From Candidatus Gastranaerophilales bacterium (GTDB lineage: Bacteria > Cyanobacteriota > Vampirovibrionia > Gastranaerophilales > Gastranaerophilaceae), in assembly GCA_944324305.1 (NCBI GenBank), contig CALUVV010000006.1:1-64000 (forward strand): a DNA stretch of 64,000 nt, read 5' to 3'. Shown here piece by piece: positions 50,600 to 60,391 of the stretch. The first letter of the stretch is position 1. Each line of letters begins with the position of its first letter. The notes beneath the pieces were generated by a model, which worked only from the letters and a program-made list of their open reading frames with translations, was not told the origin of the DNA and did no database searches. A program made the translations under genes and the position numbers.

Positions 50600-52613
50600 T
50601 CAATCTCCGTATAAATTGTAATATTCATCACTTCTCATATATTCCGCAAGCCATTTTCTGTCTACAGGATTTGTCGTTCCATGTGTCATCAACCACTCGT
50701 ATTTTTCGTAATTTGAATTAAAAATCGGCTTGTTCATTTGCTGTTCACGAGGTGTTAATTTCCGTTCACGCTTAGGTTTTTCAATAATTGGTTGAATATC
50801 TATGACATCATCTTCAGGTTCGATTTCTAAAACTTCAGCTTTTTTCGGTCGGGAAGTATTTCTGAAATTCTTTTTTAGCCTTTTTAAATTGGCGTTGCTG
50901 TCTCTGGTATTGCTGTTTGTATTCTTCCATATCCTTTACCGTTCCAAGAACTCTTGCCATTGGATGAATTTTTGCAACCCAGTGAGCCACGCATAAAAAT
51001 TCCCCTTTCATTGAATAAACATGAACATTTGAAAGGTCAAACAGGCTGTAACGAATGTAAACTTTATCCCTCAGTCCAAGTATAACATCGCTTCTGTAAT
51101 GCATTCCAAGGAATGTAATTCCATGTTTATTAATTGTTCGAGCTTCCGTTTTCATCATTAAATCGTTCAAAATATTTTTATCAATCTCCTGCTTTTGAAC
51201 ACCGTTTAACATTTCACGAATGTTTTTTGAACGGTCGTTAGGACAAGGCTTTGAGTTATGGTACTCAATCCAACAATCAATATATTTAATAACTTCCTGA
51301 ACCGTCGGAATGTAATTATTGGTAAGTTTTTTGTGCATATTTCTTGGAGCTTTTCACCACGTTTTAGCCACGCAGGTTTATCTTCAATACTTGTTCCGAT
51401 GTAACTCGGCATCATTTTTTCAAACTCCTCCTGAAATTCAAGGAAGAATCGTTCAATAATTTTGGCTCTCGCATTGTATGGTTTAGCAAAAACGGAGCGG
51501 ATGCCTAAATTTGCATACACTCCTTTAAAGCCCTCCTCGTCAAAATCACAAGATTGAAAATACTTTGCTTTAAAGGCTTTGCCGTTATCCTGATAAACTA
51601 CTTTCGGGATAACTCCAAGATTTAAAATCGAGTTACGCAGAGCACTTGCAATACATTGGGTGTTTTCAGTCATTATAATTTCATACCCGACCAATGCGGT
51701 TGATTTCCAATCTAAAAAGCCAACGAGAGTTGCCCTCGTTGGCTTTCCTGTGAATGGATTAATAACTTGAAAATTCAGAACGTGTCCATCTGCGATTAAT
51801 ACATCGCCGACATTAAGAACTGAAATATCCCTTTCAATATATGCTTCCACTTTGTCGTGGTATGCTTTTTCACCTTCCCTAAATAAAACCCATTTGTCAT
51901 AATTATTCTTTTTATAATGCTCCGCAAACCTTTTAAAACTTAAATCACAAGGCAGTGCGGTATATCCTCGTTTTTCAAGAATACTTTTAGTTAAATGTAC
52001 AGCTTTATGTAAGCTAAATTTATTCGGATGCAACAAGAATTTTAAGAACACCTGTTTCATTTCATCGTTTAGAATGGAGTTATATTCATTCTGTTTACTT
52101 ACTTTGTAACCCGGTATTAAACTTCTGTAATCGTTTGTTTCCTCATAAGCCGAAAACCAGCGGTGTAAAGTTCCAATCGAGATACTTCCTAAAAATCTAT
52201 ATACAACAGGAAGTAAAATCCCTGAGTTGTATAATTCTAAAAATACGGCGTCAGCCTCTTTCTTTGTTTTGTATTGACTTCTGACTTTTGTTAATTCGTT
52301 AACTACATCAACCCTCGCTAAAGCTGTCATTCTTGCTCTGTCCGACATAAACGAAGGTGCTTGAAGTTTGTTATTAACTGGAACTAATGCTGTGCAGTTT
52401 GATTGAGCGGTTTCTTGAATTAATTCATCTTCAAGTTTTTCCTGAACCCTCAGGTTCAAGTGAAGAGTATAAAATCTCATAAGATTTGCCGCCAAAAACC
52501 GTCACCTCGCGAGCCTCGTATTTACCTTTTTGTATTGCCATTCTTAATGAACGATTGCTCTTTAATCCTTTAATCTTGGCTATTTTATTTATATCTATAT
52601 ATTCATTCTTCAT
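50600..52613 (-). pseudogene. DDE transposase (MuA/TnsB-like) with three frameshifts
   Basis: Compared with the copy at 62753, one protein is broken in three places. In a GGG run near 52450 the HTH head (MKNEYIDINKIAKIKGLKSN) leaves frame. Near 51345 one base is missing before HKKLTNNYIPTVQEV. In an A6 run near 50836 the C-terminal tail (KLTPREQQMNKP... to YNLYGD) is shifted. The catalytic core has ADGH, VYQDNGKAF and IERFFLEFQEEFE for D-D-E. Restored length would be about 670 residues. Each slip involves one base, two of them in short homopolymers, so decay, sequencing error or programmed slippage are all possible. Confidence 0.8.
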
Positions 52614-52711
52614 CGCACACACACATTAGCTCTGAAGACAACAAATTGGAACACCACTTCCGAACTATGTGTCGATTTCGTATCAATTAAAATTTAAAAT
52701 TTTTAGGATAG

Positions 52712-52746
52712 TGTAAAAAGACACTCGGTTTGATGATTTTGAGCAA
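52712..52746 (+). repeat. 35-bp dispersed repeat, copy 2
   Basis: Begins TGTAAAAAGACACTCGGTTT. About 27 of 35 bases match copy 3 at 57340, in the same orientation. It lies 100 bases upstream of the broken transposase and just before the CheR-like gene. Confidence 0.5.
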
Positions 52747-52773
52747 AAAGTTTGAGTATTAAAAATCCAAATT

Positions 52774-53973
52774 TTAGATAACTTCTATATCTTTAACTTT
52801 TACCCAAATATTATTGGTATAGCTTTCTTGAAGCTGAGCAAAGCCATTGTTTTTCATTGATTCATTAATAATATTATTATCAATACCTTGCATCCATTCT
52901 TCTTCTCCAAAAACAACAAGTCCTTGTGGCTTTAAGATTTTATTCATTTGTACTGCAATTACATCCATTGTATCTTTTGCATCTTCTTTCATGTAGCGAG
53001 ACAAGTTGTTATCGCCCATGCACAATGTGTGGTATAACGCATTTCTGTATAAAAGGACATTCACACTATTAGACTCATACAACTTATCTAAATTCATTAC
53101 ATCGCCTTTAGTAAAAGAACAGTTTTCAAAACGAGCCATATCTGTTCTGAAATCTCTGACAGTATTATAAACTTCAGTTTGTCTTTCAAGTTCTTCTTTA
53201 TTCATTTTTAGAGTATCTTCAAAACTTATATTACCCATATATTTAGCAGCACCTGGAAGTACTTTTTTTAACGATTGAATTTGTTCGTTATATTGTTCTT
53301 TTTGTTTTTCCAAAGCTTCAGGATCATTTAAAAGAGCTTCAAAATTTTTAAGTTCTTGTTTTGCGTTTGGAAAGACCGGAATACTATATTCAGAACCTTT
53401 TGGAGTATAATATTGTCTAAATTTATCGAGGCATTTTCTTTGGTATACAGATAAGCCGTCTGTGTTATCGTCTAATAAAATATTTTCAGAATCTAAAAAA
53501 TATGGTGAATTTCCTTCTGCTCTAATTAACTGACAATCTTCGTTATAGGCTTCTTCAATAACTTTCTCACTAATATCAAATCCGTAAATATTGAGCTTAT
53601 CTTTTATGTTATCCAGCATCATAGCATAGCTTTTTGCTTCTTTACCTGTTGAGCAGGCGCCTGAAACAATGTTTATCTCACCATCATTAGCAAACTTTTC
53701 TAGAATATAGTTTTGAACAATTTCATCAGTCTTCGGTTCTCTAAAAAATGCTGTTTGATGATTAACTGTTCCTATACCACTATTATCTGATTTCTCAAAC
53801 TTAATTCCACCCTTGAAGTTAACTAGATAATTTGCTTTCATATTATCTATGCTTACTTTTGAAAGTTTTGATTTATCTGCTTGAACTTCAATTTTAGAAG
53901 CATTATCAGTTTGTTTTGTTTTATAACGGCTTTTACATTGTATTCTGTAAAAATTTGTATGAATTGTACTCAC
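52774..53973 (-). CDS. CheR-like SAM methyltransferase with N-terminal tag
   Basis: 399 residues starting GTG 53973 (ribosome binding site AAAGGAG, seven bases). The tag-like NYLVNFKGG is at 48-56. A CheR-type core follows: TAFFREP (74-80), VSGACSTGKEAKSYAM (103-118), IYGFDISEKVIEEA (129-142), then a long insertion and LLYRNALYHT and ILKPQGLVVFGEEEW. CheR methylates chemoreceptor glutamates, but no chemotaxis gene is here and the CheR N-terminal helical domain is replaced. The insertion and tag suggest a lineage-specific protein methyltransferase with another target. Confidence 0.7.
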   Translation of the reverse strand: MSTIHTNFYRIQCKSRYKTKQTDNASKIEVQADKSKLSKVSIDNMKANYLVNFKGGIKFEKSDNSGIGTVNHQTAFFREPKTDEIVQNYILEKFANDGEINIVSGACSTGKEAKSYAMMLDNIKDKLNIYGFDISEKVIEEAYNEDCQLIRAEGNSPYFLDSENILLDDNTDGLSVYQRKCLDKFRQYYTPKGSEYSIPVFPNAKQELKNFEALLNDPEALEKQKEQYNEQIQSLKKVLPGAAKYMGNISFEDTLKMNKEELERQTEVYNTVRDFRTDMARFENCSFTKGDVMNLDKLYESNSVNVLLYRNALYHTLCMGDNNLSRYMKEDAKDTMDVIAVQMNKILKPQGLVVFGEEEWMQGIDNNIINESMKNNGFAQLQESYTNNIWVKVKDIEVI

Positions 53974-54199
53974 TAATTTCTCCTTTGTGTTTATATAAAA
54001 GTAAAATATATATAAAATTTACGCCAAACGAACAATTATTAAAAAAAAGTTACATTTTCCTCTAATAAATTCAAATTACTCTTTAATTACTCATGGGTAC
54101 AATCGGCTTGTTGAGTAAAGAAAATGTGATTTTTTAGAAAAATAAAAATTCTGAAAGACCAGTAAAAGAGTAAAATGAGTAATTTCAAACTTGAAATTG

Positions 54200-55405
54200 C
54201 TAAAAATTGACTACTTCTTTTCTTTTCGCCAAATATTGCGTAAATTGTTCAGTCATAATATTTTTATCGATATTGTTTTTAGTCGTTATCTTTTGAACAA
54301 ACATTTTATTGGAATTACTTAAGTATTCAGATATTAGTATTTTCCCATCATATGCAATATCTATAATGTGTTCATCAAATAACTTATGGTGATTTTCACA
54401 TAACCATAACCCATTATTCCCATCTGTTGCCATTTGCAATTTTTGTTCTAAAGACAAATTACTATATTTCTTAATATAGGCAACAGGTAATATATGAGCT
54501 CCATGAATAATTTCAGGAATTTCACAGCCACAGAATGCACATTTTTTCTTTCCCAATCTATCAAGTAAATTATAGATGTATCTAGGTGAACGCAAACTAT
54601 CATTTTGATCAAAAGAATTTCTTTCTAATGCAAAGTCAGACTGCACAATTTGGATATTTCCCATTTTTTGTATTACATCTCTTGAAGATTTGGGCAGAAT
54701 ACGTAAGTTTCCCTCAGTAACTTCATATAATGTTACTGTTTGATTTTTAATCTTAGCTAATTCCGATATCGCATAACAAAGTAAGCTGGTTTCATATTTA
54801 CTTGCCCCATATGTTTTTCCATACAAATCTATATTTTGTGAAGAACTTTTTGTTAAATATGTTGGGTTATTGCTTTGGTTCCTTCCTGAATTTGTACGTC
54901 TCATTAACATTAAATCAGGAATAGATGTAAAAGGTTCTATTGTATCAGTTAAATATTCTTGACTATTTAAAAAATTAAATCCAACCGTTTTCATTAATCT
55001 GTATATAAATTTATGGTAGGAGGTTTCTATATTACCATTTTTAACCAAGAAATAGTAAAATAAATTTTTTGTTAAACTATTACAATTGAAATATATATTA
55101 AATGCTGTTGCTACACTTTGTACACTTGAATTTCTACCATTTATATTTTCTTCAGAAAAGGTTATAAAATTAACAACATCCTTGTAATAAAGTATAGCTA
55201 ATCTTCCCTTATTATATGTTGCAGAAAGTTCGTTATTAGTAAAATCATTTCCGACATATAAATATTCAAAATCTTTTTCACCCGTAATTTTAAAACACAC
55301 ATCTTGTAAAACATCTGGAGTCACTTGGTCTCTGAAATATTCTCCTGTAATTGAAGATTTTTGTAAGTTTTCTTTTACTATAAAATAAGGCTTATTCGTA
55401 TTCAT
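54200..55405 (-). CDS. HNH restriction endonuclease
   Basis: 401 residues. The C-terminal HNH nuclease has a zinc finger CAFCG, the catalytic GAHILP, then GLWLCENHHKLFD (about 290-345). The N-terminal 280 residues, without a familiar motif, probably recognise DNA. The start lies 14 bases inside the end of the double methyltransferase gene, so the two are translationally coupled. It is the presumed nuclease of a type II system. About 225 non-coding AT-rich bases follow. Confidence 0.8.
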   Translation of the reverse strand: MNTNKPYFIVKENLQKSSITGEYFRDQVTPDVLQDVCFKITGEKDFEYLYVGNDFTNNELSATYNKGRLAILYYKDVVNFITFSEENINGRNSSVQSVATAFNIYFNCNSLTKNLFYYFLVKNGNIETSYHKFIYRLMKTVGFNFLNSQEYLTDTIEPFTSIPDLMLMRRTNSGRNQSNNPTYLTKSSSQNIDLYGKTYGASKYETSLLCYAISELAKIKNQTVTLYEVTEGNLRILPKSSRDVIQKMGNIQIVQSDFALERNSFDQNDSLRSPRYIYNLLDRLGKKKCAFCGCEIPEIIHGAHILPVAYIKKYSNLSLEQKLQMATDGNNGLWLCENHHKLFDEHIIDIAYDGKILISEYLSNSNKMFVQKITTKNNIDKNIMTEQFTQYLAKRKEVVNF

Positions 55406-57254
55406 AATTTGTAATCAATACCTCTTTTCTTTTACTTCCAGAGATGCCTATAGTTTCTTCAAGTTGAATCATATTATAATTATGTTCTTTTATCCATTTT
55501 TTTAAATTAGTATTTACATTTCCTTTATGTTTATAAACATAAGATAATATAAATTGAACATTATTGGCAGTTAAATAGTCAGCATATTCGAATAAATCTT
55601 TTTCCAATTCCTTATTCCAGCCAAGAAAACCTCTTTTCCCATCGTTATATGAACCTGTAGTTAACATATATGGAGGATCCATATAAACCAAAGTCTTAGC
55701 ATCAATATTTTTGTAATTTCTATATGTATCGCTATAAAAATCTATGTTTATTTCCTTTATATGCCTAGAAAAACTAATCATTTTTTCTAGAACTTTATCG
55801 TTAAACCATCTCATGCCAACGGGATTATTAAAATCTAAAGAATTATTAAATCTTATTTGTTGTTGATAACCATATAGGATTAATGCATACAATAATTTAG
55901 GATCTCGTTTTTCTATAGGCAATGCATTATAATCACTGCGAGCTTTTTGATATGCTTTTGTGTTTGCTTTCTCTAATCCGTATTTAGCAATAGTTTTTTT
56001 TAAAAACATTATATATTGATAGGTGTCATTAATTTTAAATGATTCAATTAAATCTTTTACAAAAAAATTTATTTCATTATAGCGAACTTGTTTAGTAATA
56101 ATATTAATACCAACATTGCAACCGCCACCAAAAGCATCAAGAAAGGTTGTAAAATTTCGTGGCAAGTATTTTTTTATATCCTTAACAAGTTTGCTTTTGC
56201 TACCTATATAATTTAATGGTGATTCATAAACTATATCTTTATTTTCTTTTTTTTCAATAAAAAACAAATATTCAAAATGCTCTTTTTTATTTGCAGATTT
56301 CCAATTTTGATATTTTTTATATGGGATTTTTATGCATTCATATGTAGGTTCCTTGCCATATCTTTTTAAAGACGCCTCAATAAATCCCTTTGATAAAAAA
56401 CCATCATTGTTATAACTAAGAATTATATATTTTGCCTTTGTTTTTGCAAGAATTCTATCAAATAAAATATTAGCTTTATATTTTTTAGACCAATCAGAAC
56501 GCATTGGAGCTGTACTTCTTGATCCAGTTATTTTACTTATTTCAGGATTATCATCTAAAATCAATGTTTCCAATAAATGATACTGTGTTCCGTATTGATT
56601 TTGTGTATATGGTGGATCCAAATATAATACATCACATTCAATGTCTTGGATTATATCCTCTATTTTACTATTATATATTTCGACAGAATTACAATTTGAA
56701 TTTTTACTTTCTACTTTAATAAAGTTTATTGGCTTAATAGCCCTTGAATCCCATTTCTTTAAAAAAGCACCATATACCCCAGCGGTATTTGAAACAAGGG
56801 AAACAGATTCAATTAGGCAAGCTAGTAAATAATAATATTCATCTTTATTTATACAATTCTTTTTATACCAATTTTTAATCTGTTCTCTAAAATAATCTAT
56901 TCTTGCAGCATTTTCTGGTATAAAATACATTCTATTGGATTCTGCGGGAGAATAGTTTCTATAAAAAAAACCTTTCTTTTTTTTATTATTTTTATTTAAA
57001 AATTCAAAAGGATCAAAGCCTAACTTATCAAAACTACATCTTTGTGAATTTAGTCTTCCAAATGTATAAACAACAGCCCACCTAAGATTATCATTTATAA
57101 TAACTTTTTTAAAATAATCTTTTAAATAATTTGCAACTGAACCAGAACCGCAAAAAGCATCACAAAAAATAAAGTTATTTTTCAACAACTCTTTTCTTTT
57201 TAATAATTTGTAAATTTCTTCAACAATGGATTCCTTATTTCCAAGATATCTCAT
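55392..57254 (-). CDS. Fused double DNA adenine methyltransferase (Dam/D12 class)
   Basis: About 620 residues made of two alpha-class D12 methyltransferases. Domain 1: MRYLGNKESI, DAFCGSGS (32-39), LYLDPPYTQNQYG. Domain 2: LNYIGSKSKLVKDIKKYLP, DAFGGGCNVG, VYMDPPYML. This two-headed plan is known from M.FokI, where each head methylates one strand of an asymmetric site. Start ATG 57254 begins with the family's usual first residues and has TAAAAT seven bases upstream; the frame is open to 57290, without a ribosome binding site for either. First gene of a two-gene restriction-modification operon. Confidence 0.85.
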   Translation of the reverse strand: MRYLGNKESIVEEIYKLLKRKELLKNNFIFCDAFCGSGSVANYLKDYFKKVIINDNLRWAVVYTFGRLNSQRCSFDKLGFDPFEFLNKNNKKKKGFFYRNYSPAESNRMYFIPENAARIDYFREQIKNWYKKNCINKDEYYYLLACLIESVSLVSNTAGVYGAFLKKWDSRAIKPINFIKVESKNSNCNSVEIYNSKIEDIIQDIECDVLYLDPPYTQNQYGTQYHLLETLILDDNPEISKITGSRSTAPMRSDWSKKYKANILFDRILAKTKAKYIILSYNNDGFLSKGFIEASLKRYGKEPTYECIKIPYKKYQNWKSANKKEHFEYLFFIEKKENKDIVYESPLNYIGSKSKLVKDIKKYLPRNFTTFLDAFGGGCNVGINIITKQVRYNEINFFVKDLIESFKINDTYQYIMFLKKTIAKYGLEKANTKAYQKARSDYNALPIEKRDPKLLYALILYGYQQQIRFNNSLDFNNPVGMRWFNDKVLEKMISFSRHIKEINIDFYSDTYRNYKNIDAKTLVYMDPPYMLTTGSYNDGKRGFLGWNKELEKDLFEYADYLTANNVQFILSYVYKHKGNVNTNLKKWIKEHNYNMIQLEETIGISGSKRKEVLITNYEYE

Positions 57255-57290
57255 GTTTGTTATTTTAATACAAAAATTTGACTTATGCAT

Positions 57291-57604
57291 TAATTTTAAA
57301 TAATTGAAATAATTTTCAGAATTTATTTATTAAACTTGTTGTAAAATAACAGTTAGTTTGAGAATTTTGGGCAACGTTCTCTATAAAAATTGAAAAATTC
57401 CCACGAATATTTTTCTAAAATTCCAGTGTGCGAAAGTTAGCAAACGGCCTATTTTTTATATTCGACATTTCATAATATTTAAAGGAAACTTTTTAAAGGA
57501 GTAAAAAATATATGAAATGTTATTTAAAAACGGATATTGACGGTTCTATGTTTATTAAGTGAATATTAGCCATCTTTAAACTTTATCAAATAGCGATAGA
57601 ATAC
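57291..57604. other. Intergenic region with repeat and tiny ORF
   Basis: Besides the 35-bp repeat, the plus strand has AAAGGAG and a 16-codon frame (57512-57562, MKCYLKTDIDGSMFIK) that looks like a severed gene head. Its DIDGS recalls HAD motif I but is too short to assign. No other gene is seen. Confidence 0.4.
57340..57374 (+). repeat. 35-bp dispersed repeat, copy 3
   Basis: Begins TGTAAAATAACAGTTAGTTT and ends TTTTGGGCAA, matching the ending TTTTGAGCAA of copy 2. Copies 2 and 3 flank the CheR-like gene and the HNH restriction-modification pair as direct repeats 4.6 kb apart. Confidence 0.5.
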
Positions 57605-57636
57605 AAAAAAGGAAGATTTTATAATCTTCCTTTTTT
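57605..57636. terminator. Bidirectional terminator at end of redox operon
   Basis: An 8-bp stem GGAAGATT / AATCTTCC with loop TTAT is flanked by A6 and T6. It follows the last gene of the leftward TetR operon. Confidence 0.85.
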
Positions 57637-57651
57637 CAATTTAAAAAAATT

Positions 57652-58509
57652 CTACACTTCACCATGTTCTTTTGTGTAGTTTACAAAAAACTCGCTCATC
57701 TCTGGCGCCCTGAAATCTACAATGGCACTTTTTCCTGTATCCAGAGCCCTGATTTTTTCCATATCATCTTTTGATATTTCAAAATCAAAGATATTGAAGT
57801 TTTCAGCCATTCTGTCTTTATGTGTTGATTTTGGAATAACAATAATATTTTCTTGTGTTAAAAATCTGAGTGCGATTTGAGCCGCAGTTTTATTGTATTT
57901 TTTACCAAGTTCAACTAACGTTTCATTATTGAAAATTTTGTTTGCACCTTGAGCTAAAGGCCCCCAGGACATAATTTGAGCACCGTATTTATCAAGCCAT
58001 TCTCTTTCATATTTTTGTTGGAAAAATACGTGTGTTTCAAGCTGCATTACCATTGGATTGATTTCAACCCAGTTTGCAATATCAACATATCTGTCCGGCA
58101 TAAAATTTGAAAGCCCTATTGCCTTTAATTTACCTTCTTTATATGCACGCTCCATTGCTCGCCAGGTTCCGTAATAATCATTGTAGCACTGATGAATCAG
58201 CATTAAATCAAGGTAATCTGTCTGCATTTTATCTAAAGATTTCAAAATCGAATCATAGGCTTTTTTCTCACCTGCATTTGTTACCCAGATTTTTAAAACC
58301 AAAAATAAATCTTCTCTTTTGATTCCTGATTTAGTCCATGCTGCACCTACGCCTTCTTCGTTGTAATAAGCCTGAGCCGTATCAATCATTCTGTAACCGA
58401 CTTCAAGTGCGTCAGTTACACATCTTTCGCATTCTTTTGGTTCAACAAGATAAACACCGTAACCTAGAATCGGCATTTCAAGCCCATTGTTTAGTTTTAC
58501 TGTCTGCAT
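57652..58509 (-). CDS. Aldo/keto reductase (AKR5-like)
   Basis: 285-residue TIM-barrel NADPH-dependent reductase. It keeps the active-site pattern MIDTAQAYYNEEGVG (Asp and Tyr), a Lys in 'FLVLKIW' and a His in 'LMLIHQ'. The nucleotide-binding end reads 'IVIPKSTHKDRMAENFNIFD'. Strong ribosome binding site (AAGGAGG). Last gene of the leftward operon. Substrate unknown; small aldehydes or ketones are usual. Confidence 0.9.
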   Translation of the reverse strand: MQTVKLNNGLEMPILGYGVYLVEPKECERCVTDALEVGYRMIDTAQAYYNEEGVGAAWTKSGIKREDLFLVLKIWVTNAGEKKAYDSILKSLDKMQTDYLDLMLIHQCYNDYYGTWRAMERAYKEGKLKAIGLSNFMPDRYVDIANWVEINPMVMQLETHVFFQQKYEREWLDKYGAQIMSWGPLAQGANKIFNNETLVELGKKYNKTAAQIALRFLTQENIIVIPKSTHKDRMAENFNIFDFEISKDDMEKIRALDTGKSAIVDFRAPEMSEFFVNYTKEHGEV

Positions 58510-58527
58510 ATATAAGCCTCCTTAAAT

Positions 58528-59532
58528 TTATGATTTAGCAACCGTAACAATAGTTCCGAGTTTTTGAATATCACTGTCTTTTCTATCGCCGTAAATTGTG
58601 ATTTTAGCGAGTTCTTCTTCGATTTTATTAAATTCATCATCAGGTAAAACAACATTGGACGCGCCGAAATTCTCAGCCATTCTTTCGTCTTTTCTCATAC
58701 CCGGAATCGGTACAATAAAATCTTTTTTATGTAACATCCAAGCTAAAGATATTTGAGCAGGAGTAGCATTTTTTGCACTCGCAAAGTTATTTAATAAATC
58801 TAATAATGGTTGATTTTTCTCTACATTCTCAGGTGCAAAACGGGTTATCACCCTTCTTACATCATCACCTTTGTACTCTGTATTTTTATTGTATTTGCCT
58901 GATAAAAATCCGCCAGCCATAGGTGAATACGCTACAAAACCTACATTATTTTTTTCACAGAAGTCAAAAATCTCTTTTTCTGATGTTCTGTGCATTATTG
59001 AATATTCGTTTTGTATCGCAGATAGCGGAGTTACGGCATGAGCTTTTCGAGCCTGTTCAAGTGTAGGTTCAGATTGCCCCCATGCTCTGATTTTGCCTTC
59101 CTCAATCAGTTCGCCCATCCATAAAGCCATTTCTTCAACATTGCTTTCAATCGGCACTCTGTGTTCATAGTAAAGGTCAATGTAATCTGTTTGAAGCCTT
59201 TTCAATGAGCCTTCAACAGCCATTCTTAAACCTTTTCTTGAGAGCTTGCCTTCCGGGATATCCTGTCCGGGAAGTGCTTTGGGCATATATTTTGTTGATA
59301 AAATAATTTTATCTCTAAAGGGTTTAATTGCTTTTCCGACAAGTATTTCATTTTCAAAAGCTGCATAAACCTCGGCTGTATCAAACAAAGTGCATCCATA
59401 TTCATTGTATGCTTTTTGCATGAGCCTGATTGATTCTGCTTCCGTCGGGATTTGACCGTAACCATGAGAAAATCCCATGCAGCCCATACCGATAGAGGAA
59501 ACTTCTAAATTTCTTAATTTTCTTGTTTGCAT
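58528..59532 (-). CDS. Aldo/keto reductase (AKR13-like)
   Basis: 334 residues. N-terminal VSSIGMGCMGFSHGYG, the active-site FDTAEVYAAFENE, Lys in 'IILSTKY', His in 'LYYEHRVP', and the C-terminal cofactor site 'IPGMRKDERMAENFGASN'. It belongs to the branch that reduces phenolic or short-chain aldehydes. It is 18 bases upstream of the second reductase and nine bases after the flavodoxin-fold gene. Confidence 0.9.
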   Translation of the reverse strand: MQTRKLRNLEVSSIGMGCMGFSHGYGQIPTEAESIRLMQKAYNEYGCTLFDTAEVYAAFENEILVGKAIKPFRDKIILSTKYMPKALPGQDIPEGKLSRKGLRMAVEGSLKRLQTDYIDLYYEHRVPIESNVEEMALWMGELIEEGKIRAWGQSEPTLEQARKAHAVTPLSAIQNEYSIMHRTSEKEIFDFCEKNNVGFVAYSPMAGGFLSGKYNKNTEYKGDDVRRVITRFAPENVEKNQPLLDLLNNFASAKNATPAQISLAWMLHKKDFIVPIPGMRKDERMAENFGASNVVLPDDEFNKIEEELAKITIYGDRKDSDIQKLGTIVTVAKS

Positions 59533-59541
59533 AAAATCTCC

Positions 59542-60075
59542 TTATAAATTTTTACCTAAATTGTATGCTTCTGTTAAAAATTGGCTGTCTTTATCAATAG
59601 AATTGACATTGCAGCCGGTCGCTTTTATTATTCCGACATTTTCAAAATTCAAATATTTTGTCAGTGCAATATAAATATCGTTTAAATATTTCATAACCTC
59701 ATCATCACTCCTGCAAGCTGTCATGATAATTGCAGATTTCATATTTTTATCTGCGAGTCTATGGTAAAAACAGTGGAATCTATCAAGTGCAATTTTTAAT
59801 TGAGCGGACATATCGTAAAAATAAACAGGAGTAACAAAAACAACCATATCGGAAGTCGTAATTTCTTCTCTCAAAATATTTCCGTCATCTTTTTGAATAC
59901 AATCTTTATCTTTACCTGTTATTGAACATCCAAGACAAGGATTAAGGTTCATTTTTGCACAATCAAGTTCAACAATTTCATGTCCTTGCTCTTTTGCACC
60001 TTTTATAAATTCTTGTGCCAATGTATTTGAAGCACCGTTTTTGTGCGGGCTTCCTTTTAATACTGTTATTTTCAT
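59542..60075 (-). CDS. Flavodoxin-family NAD(P)H-dependent reductase
   Basis: 177 residues with ITVLKGSPHKNGASNTLAQE at the FMN phosphate loop, the CLGCSITGKDKDCIQKDD Cys region and 'FVTPVYFYDMSAQLKIALDR'. This matches the iron-sulfur-flavoprotein-like / FMN reductase group. It is paralogous to the gene at 60392. Abuts the Dabb gene with no gap. Confidence 0.88.
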   Translation of the reverse strand: MKITVLKGSPHKNGASNTLAQEFIKGAKEQGHEIVELDCAKMNLNPCLGCSITGKDKDCIQKDDGNILREEITTSDMVVFVTPVYFYDMSAQLKIALDRFHCFYHRLADKNMKSAIIMTACRSDDEVMKYLNDIYIALTKYLNFENVGIIKATGCNVNSIDKDSQFLTEAYNLGKNL

Positions 60076-60381
60076 TTAAACCTCTATTTGACAGGAATAA
60101 AAGCCGCTTTGGACAAAACAATCGTCTTTTGTTCCGTTAATACTGTTAATAAAGGCATGGTAGGGATGTTTCATATAAGCCTCAAAGGCTTCTTTATCCT
60201 TTAAATCAACAACCATTGTAACGGCGTTTTCACCGCCTGCCCAGCCTGTATTTTTCCCGATTGTTAAATCAATAATATCAGGGATATTATCCTTCATTGC
60301 TCGCATTAAAGATATTTCTTTTTCAAGCATAGCATCAGTTATACCCTCTTTTATAGGGGCAATAAAAATATGTCTAATCAT
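60076..60381 (-). CDS. Dabb-family (stress-responsive alpha/beta barrel) protein
   Basis: 101 residues: MIRHIFIAPIKEG, 'IPDIIDLTIGKNTGWAGG', 'VDLKDKEAFEAYMKHPYH'. This is the compact dimeric barrel of Dabb domains. Family members act in stress response or small-molecule chemistry; here the setting suggests oxidative or aldehyde stress. It sits between the two flavodoxin-fold genes. Confidence 0.88.
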   Translation of the reverse strand: MIRHIFIAPIKEGITDAMLEKEISLMRAMKDNIPDIIDLTIGKNTGWAGGENAVTMVVDLKDKEAFEAYMKHPYHAFINSINGTKDDCFVQSGFYSCQIEV

Positions 60382-60391
60382 TGTTCCTTCC

